From contig CAVVST010000003.1 of assembly GCA_963750995.1 (NCBI GenBank), positions 221,018 through 285,017 on the forward strand: a stretch of 64,000 nucleotides of DNA, given 5' to 3'. This DNA is from CAVVST01 sp963750995. GTDB taxonomy: Bacteria; Acidobacteriota; Vicinamibacteria; Vicinamibacterales; UBA2999. Of the stretch, positions 28,166 to 38,313 are shown one piece after another. The position numbers and the translations under genes were made by a program. A model generated the notes under the pieces. It was not told the DNA's origin and did no database searches. It saw only the letters and a program-made list of their open reading frames with translations. Each line of letters starts with the position of its first letter. Position 1 is the stretch's first letter.

Positions 28166-28337
28166 GGCGCTCCCCTTATGAGTCCGACGCGCAGTGTATC
28201 CGAATCGGTACCCGGTTGCGGCAGGCCAGGGGGGGCCCGATTGACTCCGTCCAGCATTGATGATACCTACGCTGGCGCGGGCGGCCGGCCATTGGCGTGG
28301 GTCGCCTGACACGGAAGCGGAATCCAAGATAGCGGAG

Positions 28338-31333
28338 ATGGGCGTGCAAAAAATGAACAGAATCGGAGCGATGTTCGTGATCGCGCTGCTGCTTCCGGCT
28401 GCGGCGTTCGCACAGGCCGCGATCAGCGGCGTGGTGCGAGGACGCGTCGGGAGCGGTACTGCCGGGCGTGACGGTCGAGGCGACGAGCCCGGCGCTAATC
28501 GAGAAGGTCCGGTCAACCGTGACGGACGGCACCGGTCAGTACGTAATCGAGAACCTGCGGCCCGGCGAGTACACGGTGACGTTCACGCTCCCGGGTTTCG
28601 CGGTCGTGCGGCGTGAAGGCGTTGCCCTGCAGGGCACCTTCAACGCCCGGATCAACGCCCAGCTCCGCGTCGGCGGCCTTGAAGAGACGATCACGGTCAC
28701 CGGAGAGACGCCGATGGTCGACCTGCAGAGCGCCACCCGGCAGGAGGTGCTGGATCGTGAAATCCTCGATACCCTCCCGTCGAGCGGATCCAGAACGGCG
28801 TTGGGCGCGCTGATCGCGGGGGTCGACTTCCGGCGGCAGGACGTCGGCGGCGCGGGGACGGCCGCCCCCACCGGCAACATGACCGCCCATGGCTCCTACT
28901 CTGAAGATGCAGCGACGACGCTGAATGGCATTTCGATCGCCAGTTTCGGGGTCGGTGCCGCGACCTCGGTCCTCTCCATGAATCCGATGGGCGTCGAGGA
29001 GATCCAGATTGACACGGGGTCGAACAACGCCGAGCTGCACGCGGGCGGGGTCCGTACCAACTACATCCTCAAGGAAGGGGGCAATGCGTTCCACGGGGTC
29101 GTGTTCGGCGCGTACGCCCCCGGCGGACTTCAGAGCGACAACCTGACGGACGACCTGAGAGCCCGCGGCCTCCCCACGCCGAACAGTATCAAGGCGAACT
29201 GGGACATCAATCCCGGGTTCGGCGGCCCGATTCTGCAGGACCGCATCTGGTTTTATTTCGCCGCGCGGTACAACGAGAACTCCGAGTACGCGGCGGGACT
29301 CTACGAGAACAAGAACCTCAACAATCCCAATGCCTGGACGTTCGAACCCGACACCACGCGCCCGGTGGCGAACGAGCAGAGGCAGCCGGATGCGCAGCTT
29401 CGCGTGACGTGGCAGGCGACGCCTCGGAACAAGGTCGGATTCACGTCGTACAACACCACCTATTGCTTCTGCCCGAGCAGCGCCTCCTCCACGACTGCCA
29501 GGGAGGCCTCTTCGCATGCCGACTACCCGGAACAGCGTCTGATCGCGGGCGACTGGACGATGCCGGCGACGGACCGACTGCTGTTCGAAGTGAAGGGGCA
29601 GTTCTACGGAGCGCAAAGCAACCGTTCGCCCGCGAGCGGCCTGGATCCGTCGATGATCAACGTGCAGGAGCAGGCCACGGGCATGTCGTACCGCGCAGGC
29701 AACGCGTACCGGTACCAGTTTCAGGATATGGGCAATATCGCGGGGTCCACGTCATACGTGACCGGTGCCCATGCGTTCAAGACCGGATTCAATTGGAAGC
29801 TGGGCACCCTCCACTTCATCGACTACGACCTCCAGCCGGTGAGCTATCGGTTCGAGAAACGCGGTACCCAACCGGATCACACAGCGCGCGCTGGGCGAGT
29901 GGAAGGCCACCGTCGATGCCGATCTGGGGTTCTTCGTGCAGGATCGCTGGGCGTTCCGCAACCTGACCATGACCTATGGGCTGCGGTACGACTACTTCAC
30001 CTTCCACTACCCTGAACAGCACATTGGTCCGGCGGTGCTCGCGCCGAATCGCGACATCACATTTCCCAGGATGGACGGCTGGAGCCTGCAGGACCTGTCG
30101 CCGCGATTCGGGGCGGTGTACGACCTCGGCGGCACGGGGAAAACCGCGCTGAAGGGCAGTCTGAATCGCTACCTGCTCGCCATGGGGCCGGACGTGGGCT
30201 TCGTCCAGCTGGCCAACCCGGCCCGCAATCTTGTGACACAGGCCACCCGGTCGTGGGCTGACGCCAACCGAGACTACGTGCCGAACTGCGATCTCACCAA
30301 TCCGAGGGGGAACGGGGAATGCGGCGCGTTGTCGGACCTGAACTTCGGCACCACCGTTTCGAGGGTGAGCTTCGACGAGGAGACGCTGACAGGGTTCGGC
30401 AAACGGACTTACAACTGGGAGGTCTCCGCCGGTGTGCAGCATGAGCTGCTCCCGACCGTCTCGGCGGACGTCACCTACTTCCGCCGCTGGTACGGCAATC
30501 ACGTGGTCACAGACGATCTCGCGGTAGGGCCTGAGGATTTCGATCGGTACAGCATCACCGCGCCGCTGAATCCGGGACTCCCCGGCGGCGGCGGCTACGT
30601 GGTCGACGGACTCTACGACATCAAGCCGGAGAAATTCGGCGTGTCGGCCGATCCGTTGATCACGCTCGATCGCCGGTTTGGGAAGATCAAGGACCAGTGG
30701 GATGGCGTCACCGCCTCGGTGAACGCCCGGCCGGGTGGGGACATATTCTTGCGGGCGGGGGTGAGCACGGGGCGGCGGCTGGAGGACATCTGCAGCGTCG
30801 TCGCAGCGACGGCGAGAGGTGAATCGCCAAATTACCGTTACGTGTGGGACAGCCCCAGCCAGCTCTACTGCGAACGCAAGGAGCCACTGCAGACGCAATT
30901 CAAGGCATTCGGTGCGTACACGATTCCCCAGCCGTTCGATGTCCAGTTCAGCGCGACCTACCAGGGCAAGCCGGGCCCGCTGATCCTGGCCGCGTACACG
31001 GCAACCAATGCGGAAGTGCGGCAGAGCCTCGGCCGGGATCTGGCAGGGGGCACGCAGAACGTCGACGTGCACCTCATGGCGCCGGGCCAGTTCAGCCGCG
31101 GGGACATGGGCATTGGGGCAGGGGAGCGCTTGGACCGACTCCACCAGGTCGACGTGCGGGTTTCGAAACTCCTCCGCTTCGCAGGGACCCGCGTCAGAAC
31201 GAACGTCGATATCTACAACGCCCTCAACTCGGCGGCGGTGCTGAGTCACAATGTCGCGTACGGCAACTGGCTGGCACCCACCGAGGTCCTGCTGGGGCGG
31301 TTCTTCAAGTTCAGCGTCCAGTTGGATTTCTGA
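28338..31333 (+). pseudogene. TonB-dependent receptor (Oar-like), two frameshifts
   Basis: ATG start at 28338 (alternative at 28353). Signal peptide ends AAAFAQ. Two single-base insertions break the frame: an extra G at 28440 (GVVR|DASGAVLPGV is restored without it) and an extra A within 29857-29859 (RFE|NAVPNRITQRAL is restored). Length is 3n+2, as expected for two insertions; corrected length 997 residues. Regulatory domain, plug (TVTGETPMVDLQSATRQ) and barrel end (KFSVQLDF) are otherwise well conserved. Divergent from the ThDP-cytochrome pair. Confidence 0.87.
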
Positions 31334-31342
31334 TCGAATGTG

Positions 31343-31382
31343 CCGGGGACGGGAAGGTCACGCAGGGCCTTTCCGTCGCCGG
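31343..31382 (+). terminator. Hairpin after the third TonB receptor
   Basis: 15-nt arms CCGGGGACGGGAAGG and CCTTTCCGTCGCCGG (31343-31357 and 31368-31382) pair with one mismatch and one G-U. It lies 10 bp after the stop. Confidence 0.6.
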
Positions 31383-31433
31383 GATGTTGCCGCAACCGCC
31401 AGAACGAGCGCAGCCTCTTAGCGTGAGTCGGAT

Positions 31434-31570
31434 TCACTCCTCCCGCCAGATGATTGCCTCGATCACGTCCGTCTTGGCATTCGCATAGTCGTTCACGGCC
31501 GCCCATTCACGTCTGGTCAGTTCTCGCTTGGTCTGCTCGTAGAGACGCTTATCTTCCGATGCCCAATCGC
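31434..31570 (-). other. Possible small gene fragment
   Basis: The minus strand encodes SDWASEDKRLYEQTKRELTR and continues to IIWREE before a stop. It is charged and protein-like, but there is no credible start: upstream the frame enters the 60-bp duplicated piece of a calycin-like gene. Perhaps the C-terminal remnant of a lost gene; not recognised. Confidence 0.3.
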
Positions 31571-31611
31571 TGCCCGGTTCGTGGACAAACGGTGGACAAG
31601 AAGATGACCGA

Positions 31612-31671
31612 CGGAACTCGATCACCGTATCGCCGGCGGGCGAGGAGAACGACCGGCGCGACGTGATGATC
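31612..31671 (-). repeat. 60-bp exact duplicate of part of the calycin-like gene at 19729-19788
   Basis: All 60 bases are identical to 19729-19788 (encoding the RRSFSSPAGDTVIEFRE region), with unrelated sequence on both sides. It ends 75 bp before the aldolase start. Confidence 0.9.
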
Positions 31672-31680
31672 TCCGAGAAA

Positions 31681-31745
31681 TCTGGACTTGCGGAGAAGAG
31701 GTTGGGTATAAAGGTGCCGGCCGAGCGCCCGACAGGAGAACATCA
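31681..31745 (+). promoter_or_regulatory. Leader/promoter block shared by both aldolase copies
   Basis: TCTGGACTTGCGGAGAAG (31681-31698), ATAAAGGTGC (31708-31717) and ACAGGAGAACA (31732-31742) recur in the same order at 38261-38311 upstream of the second copy. GGAG is the ribosome site; TGGACT with TATAAA about 18 bases later could be -35 and -10 elements. Confidence 0.45.
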
Positions 31746-32700
31746 ATGACAAAGACGATGCAACTGAGGCTGATGAGTGGTGTGATAGCCCTCGTGGTCG
31801 GGGCAGGTACCTTGTGGGGACAGGGCAACCCCACGACCGGTGGCCCCCTGGATCCGCTGCTGCTGGAAGATCTCGCCCTGATCGTACCGCATCCTCACCG
31901 ACCATGACGTCATGGACGGCCTCGGACACTCGAGCATCAGACACCCACAGAATCCGAACCGCTACTGGATCTCGCGCAATCGCGCGACCGGGTTGGTCAG
32001 ACCCGAGGATCTGATGGAGATGGACCTCGACTCGCGTCCGGTCGATCCGGACGCGCGGTCCTACAGCGAAGTGGCCATTCACGCGGAGATCTACAAGCTG
32101 CGACCCGACGTCCATGCGGTCATCCACCATCACGCGCCGGGCACGGTGTCGTGGGGCATGGGAAAAATCCCGATGATGCCGATGAACCAGAGCTCCCGCT
32201 GGATGCTCGACGGCGTGCCCTTCTTCGACTACCGCGACCTGAGTAAGCTGATTCCGGGCGACAAGGGCTGGGAGGACACGAACCTGATCGACACGCAAGC
32301 CCGCGGCACTGCCGTGGCCCGGGCGCTCGGTGCGAGCCCGGCGCTACTGCTGGTCAATCACGGCGCTGTGGTGGTCGGCGCCTCGATCTACGAGGCGGTC
32401 GGCCGCAGCATCTACATGGAAATCAACACCGGAGTGCAGACCGCCGCCATGCTGAGAGGCGGAGAGGTCACCTATTACGACGCCGCGGGTGAGCTGAGAG
32501 CGACCGGCGCGCGCAGCGACTTTGCGCGCCAGTGGGACCTCTGGAAGGCCGAGTCATGCGCCAAGGCCGGCTTCTGCAAGCCCGAGCTCGAGGCCGGGCG
32601 TGGAGCCGGCGGGCGTGGCGGACGTGCCGGCGGCGCGGGGGGACGCGGCGGCGGCGGAGGTGGACGCGGACGCGGCGGACGCGGAGCCCCTCCCGAATAA
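31746..32700 (+). pseudogene. Exported class II aldolase/adducin-family protein, single frameshift
   Basis: ATG at 31746 after AGGAGAACATCA begins a Sec-type signal (MSGVIALVVGAGTLWGQG). An extra A at 31881 shifts the frame; without it EDLAL joins SYRILTDHDVMDGLGH, as in the second copy. Corrected length 317 residues. Zinc ligands of class II aldolases are present: His pair in VIHHHAPGT and His in LLVNHGAVVVG, with the preceding Glu in SEVAIHAE. The C-terminus is a Gly/Arg-rich tail (GRGGRGAPPE end). Family members cleave sugar phosphates or dehydrate or decarboxylate small hydroxy acids; export makes this one unusual. Confidence 0.82.
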
Positions 32701-32720
32701 TATGCCGTCGCCCGCGCCGG

Positions 32721-32746
32721 GAGCGCGCTTCACACAAGGCGGGCTC
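32721..32746 (+). terminator. Hairpin after the first aldolase copy
   Basis: GAGCGCGCTT pairs imperfectly with AAGGCGGGCTC across a 5-nt loop. The second copy has a cleaner version at 38840-38867, suggesting the whole transcription unit was duplicated. Confidence 0.45.
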
Positions 32747-32758
32747 CTCAGCGCGTCT

Positions 32759-33190
32759 CTAATGCAGCAGCGGAATAGTAGAAACGTCCGGCGGCTTGGG
32801 CACCGTCTGCAAGAACGCATAGATATCCGCCAATTGCTGGTCGGACAGCACTTTCGCGGTGTACGGCGGCATTGAATTGACGGGGACGCGGGCTCGCTGC
32901 ACGAACACCTTGAACGCCAGCATGCCCGGGTTCGGTGCGAGTCGCGGCCCGGGACCGCCACCCTGGCCCTCACCGTTGTGGCATAGCTCACAGCCGGCAC
33001 TGACGTAGAGTCGCTTGCCGTTTTCGACGTTCCCGGCGGGCGCCGCGGGTGTGGGCGTCTGTTCCGCCGGTTTGTCCTGCGCCAGCGCAGAGGGGTGTCC
33101 GAGGATCGAGGCCCCGACGGCTGCGGCCAGCGCCAGGGACCACGCTGCGCCCAGCGCGCCGGTCTGCCGCCGGAAACGTTCGGTCGTCAT
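32759..33190 (-). CDS. Monoheme c-type cytochrome paired with a ThDP enzyme
   Basis: 143 residues; AAGGAGGTTCTC precedes the ATG. Signal peptide ends PSALAQ, then a Pro/Ala/Thr linker. Haem motif CELCH followed by NGEGQGGGPGPRLAP; likely Met ligand in VNSMPPYTAKVLSDQQL. Homologous to the cytochrome at 25878 and in the same position, directly after a Tat-exported ThDP gene (21 bp gap). Periplasmic electron transfer. Confidence 0.88.
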   Translation of the reverse strand: MTTERFRRQTGALGAAWSLALAAAVGASILGHPSALAQDKPAEQTPTPAAPAGNVENGKRLYVSAGCELCHNGEGQGGGPGPRLAPNPGMLAFKVFVQRARVPVNSMPPYTAKVLSDQQLADIYAFLQTVPKPPDVSTIPLLH

Positions 33191-33211
33191 GAGAACCTCC
33201 TTCGGCTGCCT

Positions 33212-35119
33212 TCAGCGAGGCTGCGTCACCACATCCAGCAACGCGGGTTCACCCTTCTTTACGACGGCAATCGCCCGCCGAAGCGCGGGTCCGAGGTCGT
33301 TGGGGTTGGTGATCGGCCCCTCGGCGTACAGGCCCATGCTCTGGCCCATCTTGGCGTAATCGATGTTCGGCTCCGTGATTGCGGTCCCGATGCCGGCCCG
33401 GTCGAAAATGCCACGCTCGCGCCGGTTGCCCATGCTCTGGATGTGCATCACCTCCTGGTGATAGGCGCGGTTGTTGTGCATGACGGAGAGCAACGGAATG
33501 CGGTGATGCGCGGCCGTCCACAGCGCACCGGGCGCGTACATCAGGTCTCCGTCTTTCTGGAAGTTCACGTAGAGTCGTCCGTGCTTCCGATGCGCCAGGG
33601 CAGCCCCCACGGCGGCGGGTAACCTGCCGCCGGAGCCCTGCGCGCTCCGGAAGTGATCGTACCGGTAGTATTTGTCGTAATCCCACTGAAAATTTGCGAG
33701 CTCGCGTCCTCCGGCCCAGTCCTCGTTCTTCACCTGCGCCCACACCTCGGCCGCGATGCGCGCCAGGCTGATGGGACTGGAATTCCACCCGTACGTCGCC
33801 TCCACCCGCTCGCGCTCGATGGCCTTCTGCCTCGCCTCGGCCAGCATCCTGCCCCGGTTCTGAAACGCCGTCCTGTGATTGGAGGTCAGCAGGCGATTGA
33901 CCGCCTCGGTCAATACAGGCAGCGTCGCCTCCGCGTCGGCGGTGATGGATAGATCGAACTCTTGATAGCGCTGGAAATCCTGGTAGTTGGTTCGCAGCGG
34001 AGACTCGGCGATGCTGATGTTGAGCACCTTCACGCCGGGCCTGGTGACAGACCGTGTGGTGCGCTCCTGCTGGTCGCGAACAGTGTGCAGCATGCCCCAG
34101 AAATCCTCGACCTCGAGGCCCAGGATCACATCCGCGTCGCGCAGCGCCGCCCGGCTCGTTATGAGGGGATGGCGTGACGGCAGATTGCTCTCTTGATCCA
34201 CCACCGGCACCTGCAGCGCCTCGACAAATGTAATGAGGCGCTCCATGCCCTCCTGGCTGCGCGTGGCGCCCCCGGCGATGACCACCGGGTTCTCCGCGGT
34301 TACGAGCAGACGGGCCACTTCCGCCACCGACCCGGCATCCCCCCAGGGAGGCGCATCGAGCGCCAGCTTCGGGATGCGCAGGTTCGCATCCTTGGGAACC
34401 GGCCGTTCCTGCAGTTCGCTGTCCGCCACCAATACGACTGGCTCCCGCGGCAGCGCCATGGAGATCTTGTACGCGCGCACCGCGGACTCCGCGAAATGAG
34501 GCAGGGACACCGGGTTGTCGTCCCACTTGGTGAAATCGCGGACGATCGCCGCGGCGTCCTGCGCGCTGTGCCTCCACTCCACTCCAGGCCGCCGCATCGT
34601 CGCATCCAGGGTGTTGCCGAGCACCAGGAAGACCGGTACGCGGCCCACCCAGGCGTTGTAAATGTTCATCGCGGCGTGTTGAAGGCCCACGGTGCTGTGG
34701 GCCATCACCAGCATGGGCTTTCCTTCGACGTTGGCGTAGCCATGCGCGATGCCGACCGACGACTCTTCGTGACAGCACGTCAGCAGCTCCGGCGATCGGT
34801 TGCCGCCGTAGTTGATCAACGACTCGTGCAGTGAGCGGAAGCTCGATCCGGGGTTGGCGGCCGCGTACTCGAAGCCCAGCGACTTCAGCACATCCACCAT
34901 GAAATCGGATCCCGGGCGGTCCGTCGTCAACACCTGGACCTGGCCGACGGGATCACCTTCGGCCGGTCCCGGCCCCAGCTTGGGAGCCGGAGGAGCCGCC
35001 ACTTGCGGTGCCGCGATCGCGCCTGTCCCCATGGCCAGCGTGCCGATACCGCCGGCTGCGGCGCCCTTCAGAAATCCACGACGACCCGGCAGATCAGTGT
35101 CTTTTCTGGAATTTGCCAT
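33212..35119 (-). CDS. Tat-exported thiamine-diphosphate-dependent enzyme
   Basis: 635 residues. The twin-arginine motif GRRGFLKGAAAGG lies at residues 12-24. Cofactor Glu in CCHEESSVGIAHGY; ThDP motif KDGDLMYAPGALW ... SVMHNNRAYHQE, with Lys in place of the first Gly of GDG. Very similar to 26261-28165. Starts 17 bp after the TonB receptor stop on the same strand and is followed by a cytochrome c gene: a receptor-enzyme-cytochrome operon. Reaction unknown; oxidative decarboxylation with cytochrome c as acceptor is a reasonable hypothesis. Confidence 0.87.
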   Translation of the reverse strand: MANSRKDTDLPGRRGFLKGAAAGGIGTLAMGTGAIAAPQVAAPPAPKLGPGPAEGDPVGQVQVLTTDRPGSDFMVDVLKSLGFEYAAANPGSSFRSLHESLINYGGNRSPELLTCCHEESSVGIAHGYANVEGKPMLVMAHSTVGLQHAAMNIYNAWVGRVPVFLVLGNTLDATMRRPGVEWRHSAQDAAAIVRDFTKWDDNPVSLPHFAESAVRAYKISMALPREPVVLVADSELQERPVPKDANLRIPKLALDAPPWGDAGSVAEVARLLVTAENPVVIAGGATRSQEGMERLITFVEALQVPVVDQESNLPSRHPLITSRAALRDADVILGLEVEDFWGMLHTVRDQQERTTRSVTRPGVKVLNISIAESPLRTNYQDFQRYQEFDLSITADAEATLPVLTEAVNRLLTSNHRTAFQNRGRMLAEARQKAIERERVEATYGWNSSPISLARIAAEVWAQVKNEDWAGGRELANFQWDYDKYYRYDHFRSAQGSGGRLPAAVGAALAHRKHGRLYVNFQKDGDLMYAPGALWTAAHHRIPLLSVMHNNRAYHQEVMHIQSMGNRRERGIFDRAGIGTAITEPNIDYAKMGQSMGLYAEGPITNPNDLGPALRRAIAVVKKGEPALLDVVTQPR

Positions 35120-35136
35120 GATGGATAATCGGCGCC

Positions 35137-38128
35137 TCAGAAGTCGAACAGGACGCTGAACTTGACGAACCGGGCCATCAGAACCGCGGTGGGCCGCTGC
35201 CACGCGGGCCCGTAGGTGAAGTTCTGCGCCTGCACCGCGTTCGAGTTCAACACGTTGAAGATATCGGCGCTCACCGTCGTGCGGCTGCCGCCGAACCGAA
35301 GGATCTTCGCCAGGCGCAGGTCGACCTGGTTCGCCCGCTCCCCATACTGCGTCCCCGGCGCGAGGAGGTTCACCGTCACGTTGCGCGTGCCACCCGCGAG
35401 ATCGCGGCCCAGCGACGCTCGCACCTCGGCCGTCGTCGCCTGGTAGTTCGCCGCGATCTCCTGACGTGGGGTCCGCTCGCCCGGTGCCGGCTCGCTCCGA
35501 AGCGATCCGCTCACCTGCACGTCCGCGCGCGGGATCGTGTACACCCCGGAGAACTTGACCCTCGTGAGCCACGCTTCCGCGACATGGCAGTACAACGGGC
35601 TCGGATTACCCAGCAGCGGCCGGATCTGGCAGTCGTCCCTGACGGCCCTCCCAGGTACTGGTACCGCCCTGCAGCAGCACGCCCGCCCTGGGGCGCGCGT
35701 TGAGGGTGACATCGACGCCGTGCCAGTACTCGGTTTTCTTCCCGATGTTGGACGCGCGCGTGATGAAGTTGTCCACCTGGCCGAACTTTTCCGGCTTGAT
35801 GTCGAACAGGCCGTCAATCACGAAGCCGCCGCCGCCCGGCAGCCGCGGGTCCACCGGCGCCGTGATGCTGAACGGATCGTAGTCGGCCGCGGTCGTCGCC
35901 CGGTTCTGCGTGACGACGAGGTTACGGTACATCCGGCGGTTGTAGTTGACCTCCGCTGACACTCGCGGCAGCAGCTCGTGCTGCACGCCCGCCATGAACC
36001 CCCAGGTATACTCGCGCCGCCCCCACCCACGCAGCATATCGGGGTCGTTGAGGGACACGACGCCCCCGCGCCCCACCACGGCACCGGGCGCCACATCGGC
36101 GACCGCCCCGAACCCGGCGTTCGCCATGGCCCCGCACTCACCGTTCGCGCGCGGGTTGAGGAGGTCGCACTCAGGGACGAAATTGCGATTCGCGTCGGTC
36201 CAGGACCGCGTGGTCTCCGTGGCGAGATTTCTGATGGGGTTGACCGCGTCAAGTTTGATCCCCCCGATGCTGTCCGGATACCTGCCGAACGTCGACTTGA
36301 TGGCGGTCTTTCCCGTCCCAAACAGGTCGTAGGAGATCCCCATCCGAGGCGAGATGTCGTGATAGTTCATCACCCCGCGGGTCTCAGGGAACGTGAGGTT
36401 TCGTGTGGGCGCCAGCAGCGCAGGCCCGGCGTGCTGCTCGGGGAAGCCAGCCAGGAAACGATCGTACCGCAGGCCATAGTTCAGCGTCGCGCGTTGGAGG
36501 GTCCACTGATGATGGGCGAACACCCCCATGTCATGCTGCATCTCGTACTCGGAGGTCAACGGCAGCGACCGCTGGGTGAGTTGATTGGGCACGCCTCCGC
36601 TGAACCGGAACTCAAGCGGGTTGAGGTCGAAAGAGCGCTCACTCACGTAGCCGAACCTGTCGGTGATGCCCGCCTTGAATGTGTGGGCTCCGAGGATGTA
36701 CGACGCCACGCCCCGTAAGCCGATCGATTCTGTCGCCTCAAACGCATAATCGGCCGCGGTGGGCGCACGGTAGGACAACCCGATCGATTGTTCCACGACG
36801 CCAATCATGGCCGGGTTCAGCTCTCCATAGGGCGCCACTTCACGGCCCGTCTTGACGAGAGATGCGTTTGCCTCGATCAGGAAGCGAGTCGTCGCCGGGA
36901 CGGTCCAATCGGCGACCACGGTTCGCCGCGGGGCGTACACTCGCCTTTCTGAGGCTTCGAAGGCGATGGCCGTACTGGCGTTGTTCGGGGTGTGGGCGGC
37001 GGTCGCCTCCATCCACGTCAGCCCGATCTTGTGCCGCGGTGTCGCCTGCCATGTCAGGCGGGCCTGCCCGTCTTTTTGCCACTGGGTATTGGTGACGGGC
37101 CGACTGACGTCGGGGTCGTATGTCCAGACGGCAGGATTGTTGAAGTTGCGGTCCTCGAACACGCCGCCCGCAAACATCGACCCGGACCTGTTCTGATACG
37201 CGCCAAAGAACCAGAGCCGGTCGCGCAGCACGGGGCCGCCGAGCCCCACATTGAGGTTCCAGTTGCTATCGACGGCATCGGGCGTGGGCAGCCCACGATC
37301 CTTCAGATCCTGCGTCAGATTGCTGCCCTGCATCGCGCTGTTCGCGCCGGTGGCGAAGAACGTGCCGTTGAAGCGGTTGCCGCCCTCCCGCGGAATGCGA
37401 TGGAGCCGCACGCCACCCACCATGCTTTCAGTGTCGCCCGCCGCGATGTCCACGACGACTTCCTCGGTGGCGGCCTGGTTCATCAAGATGCCAAAAGCAC
37501 TGCCGGATCCGTTGAGCATGCTGATCTCCGCACCGGCGATGGTGTGGCGCGCCTCCGTCGATCGGCCCTCGTGCATCCGTACAGAGGGGTTTGCCGGTCT
37601 CCCCCCGGCGCCGCCCACGTCGTGCCCGCCGCTGTTCACGGCCCCGGGGATGAGGGAGGCCGCGTCGTACTCCGACCGGCCGGTCGGAATGAGTTGGAGC
37701 ACCTCGCGGTTCAGCACCTGCTGCCGCGTGGCGCTCTGCACGTCCACGACCGGCGTTTCGCCCGTCACGGTAATCGTTTCGTCGAGCGACCCCACGCGCA
37801 GGTCGGCGTTCACCGTCGCCACGAACGAGCCCGTCAGCTCAATCCCCTCGCGCTTCACGACGGCGAACCCGGGCAGTGTGAATCTCACGCCGTAGACACC
37901 GGGTGCCAGCTCCACGATGCGGTACTGGCCATTCCCATCGGTCACGACCGTCCTGACGCCTTCAATCAGCGCCGGACTCGACGCCTCGACCGTGACACCA
38001 GGCAGCACCGCGCCCGAGGTGTCCCTCACGACTCCCGTAATGGACGCCTGGGCGTACGCCGCCGCCGGAACGACCGCCAGCCATGTGAGCACCATGAACG
38101 CGAGTCGTAGATATGGACGTAGACTCAC
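35137..38128 (-). pseudogene. TonB-dependent receptor (Oar-like), single frameshift
   Basis: GTG start after GAGGAGGTCAGG. Signal peptide ends AAAYAQ. Regulatory domain ASITGVVRDTSGAVLPGV and plug TVTGETPVVDVQSATRQQ are followed by a barrel. An extra base at 35653 breaks the frame; removing it joins LLQGGTST to GRAVRDDCQIRPLLG and gives 996 residues ending KFSVLFDF. More diverged than the other three receptors. First gene of the operon with the ThDP enzyme and cytochrome; it diverges from the aldolase remnant. Confidence 0.86.
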
Positions 38129-38260
38129 CCTGACCTCCTCGCACCAGTTAAACGGCAACGTACGACGGGCATCTTACGCCCGTCGTCGACCAAGTCAACC
38201 AGAAGTTCAATAGAAGTTCGGCCTTCCCCTTCGCCCCATGCCACGACAGCGTCCTGAGAA

Positions 38261-38311
38261 TCTGGACTTGCGGAGAAGGCGTGGAATAAAGGTGCGCTCA
38301 ACAGGAGAACA
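38261..38311 (+). promoter_or_regulatory. Leader/promoter block of the second aldolase copy
   Basis: Carries the same three short blocks as 31681-31742 (TCTGGACTTGCGGAGAAG, ATAAAGGTGC, ACAGGAGAACA) in the same order, so regulation was copied along with the gene. Confidence 0.45.
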
Positions 38312-38313
38312 CG

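Noticed and set aside
31743..31937. Small minus-strand gene upstream of the aldolase
   Set aside because: It is antisense to the aldolase signal peptide and linker, which the second copy confirms as the real coding strand.
8492..35653. Programmed ribosomal frameshifting in receptor genes
   Set aside because: Break points lie at different places in each receptor, lack a shared slippery sequence, and the intact paralogue needs none.
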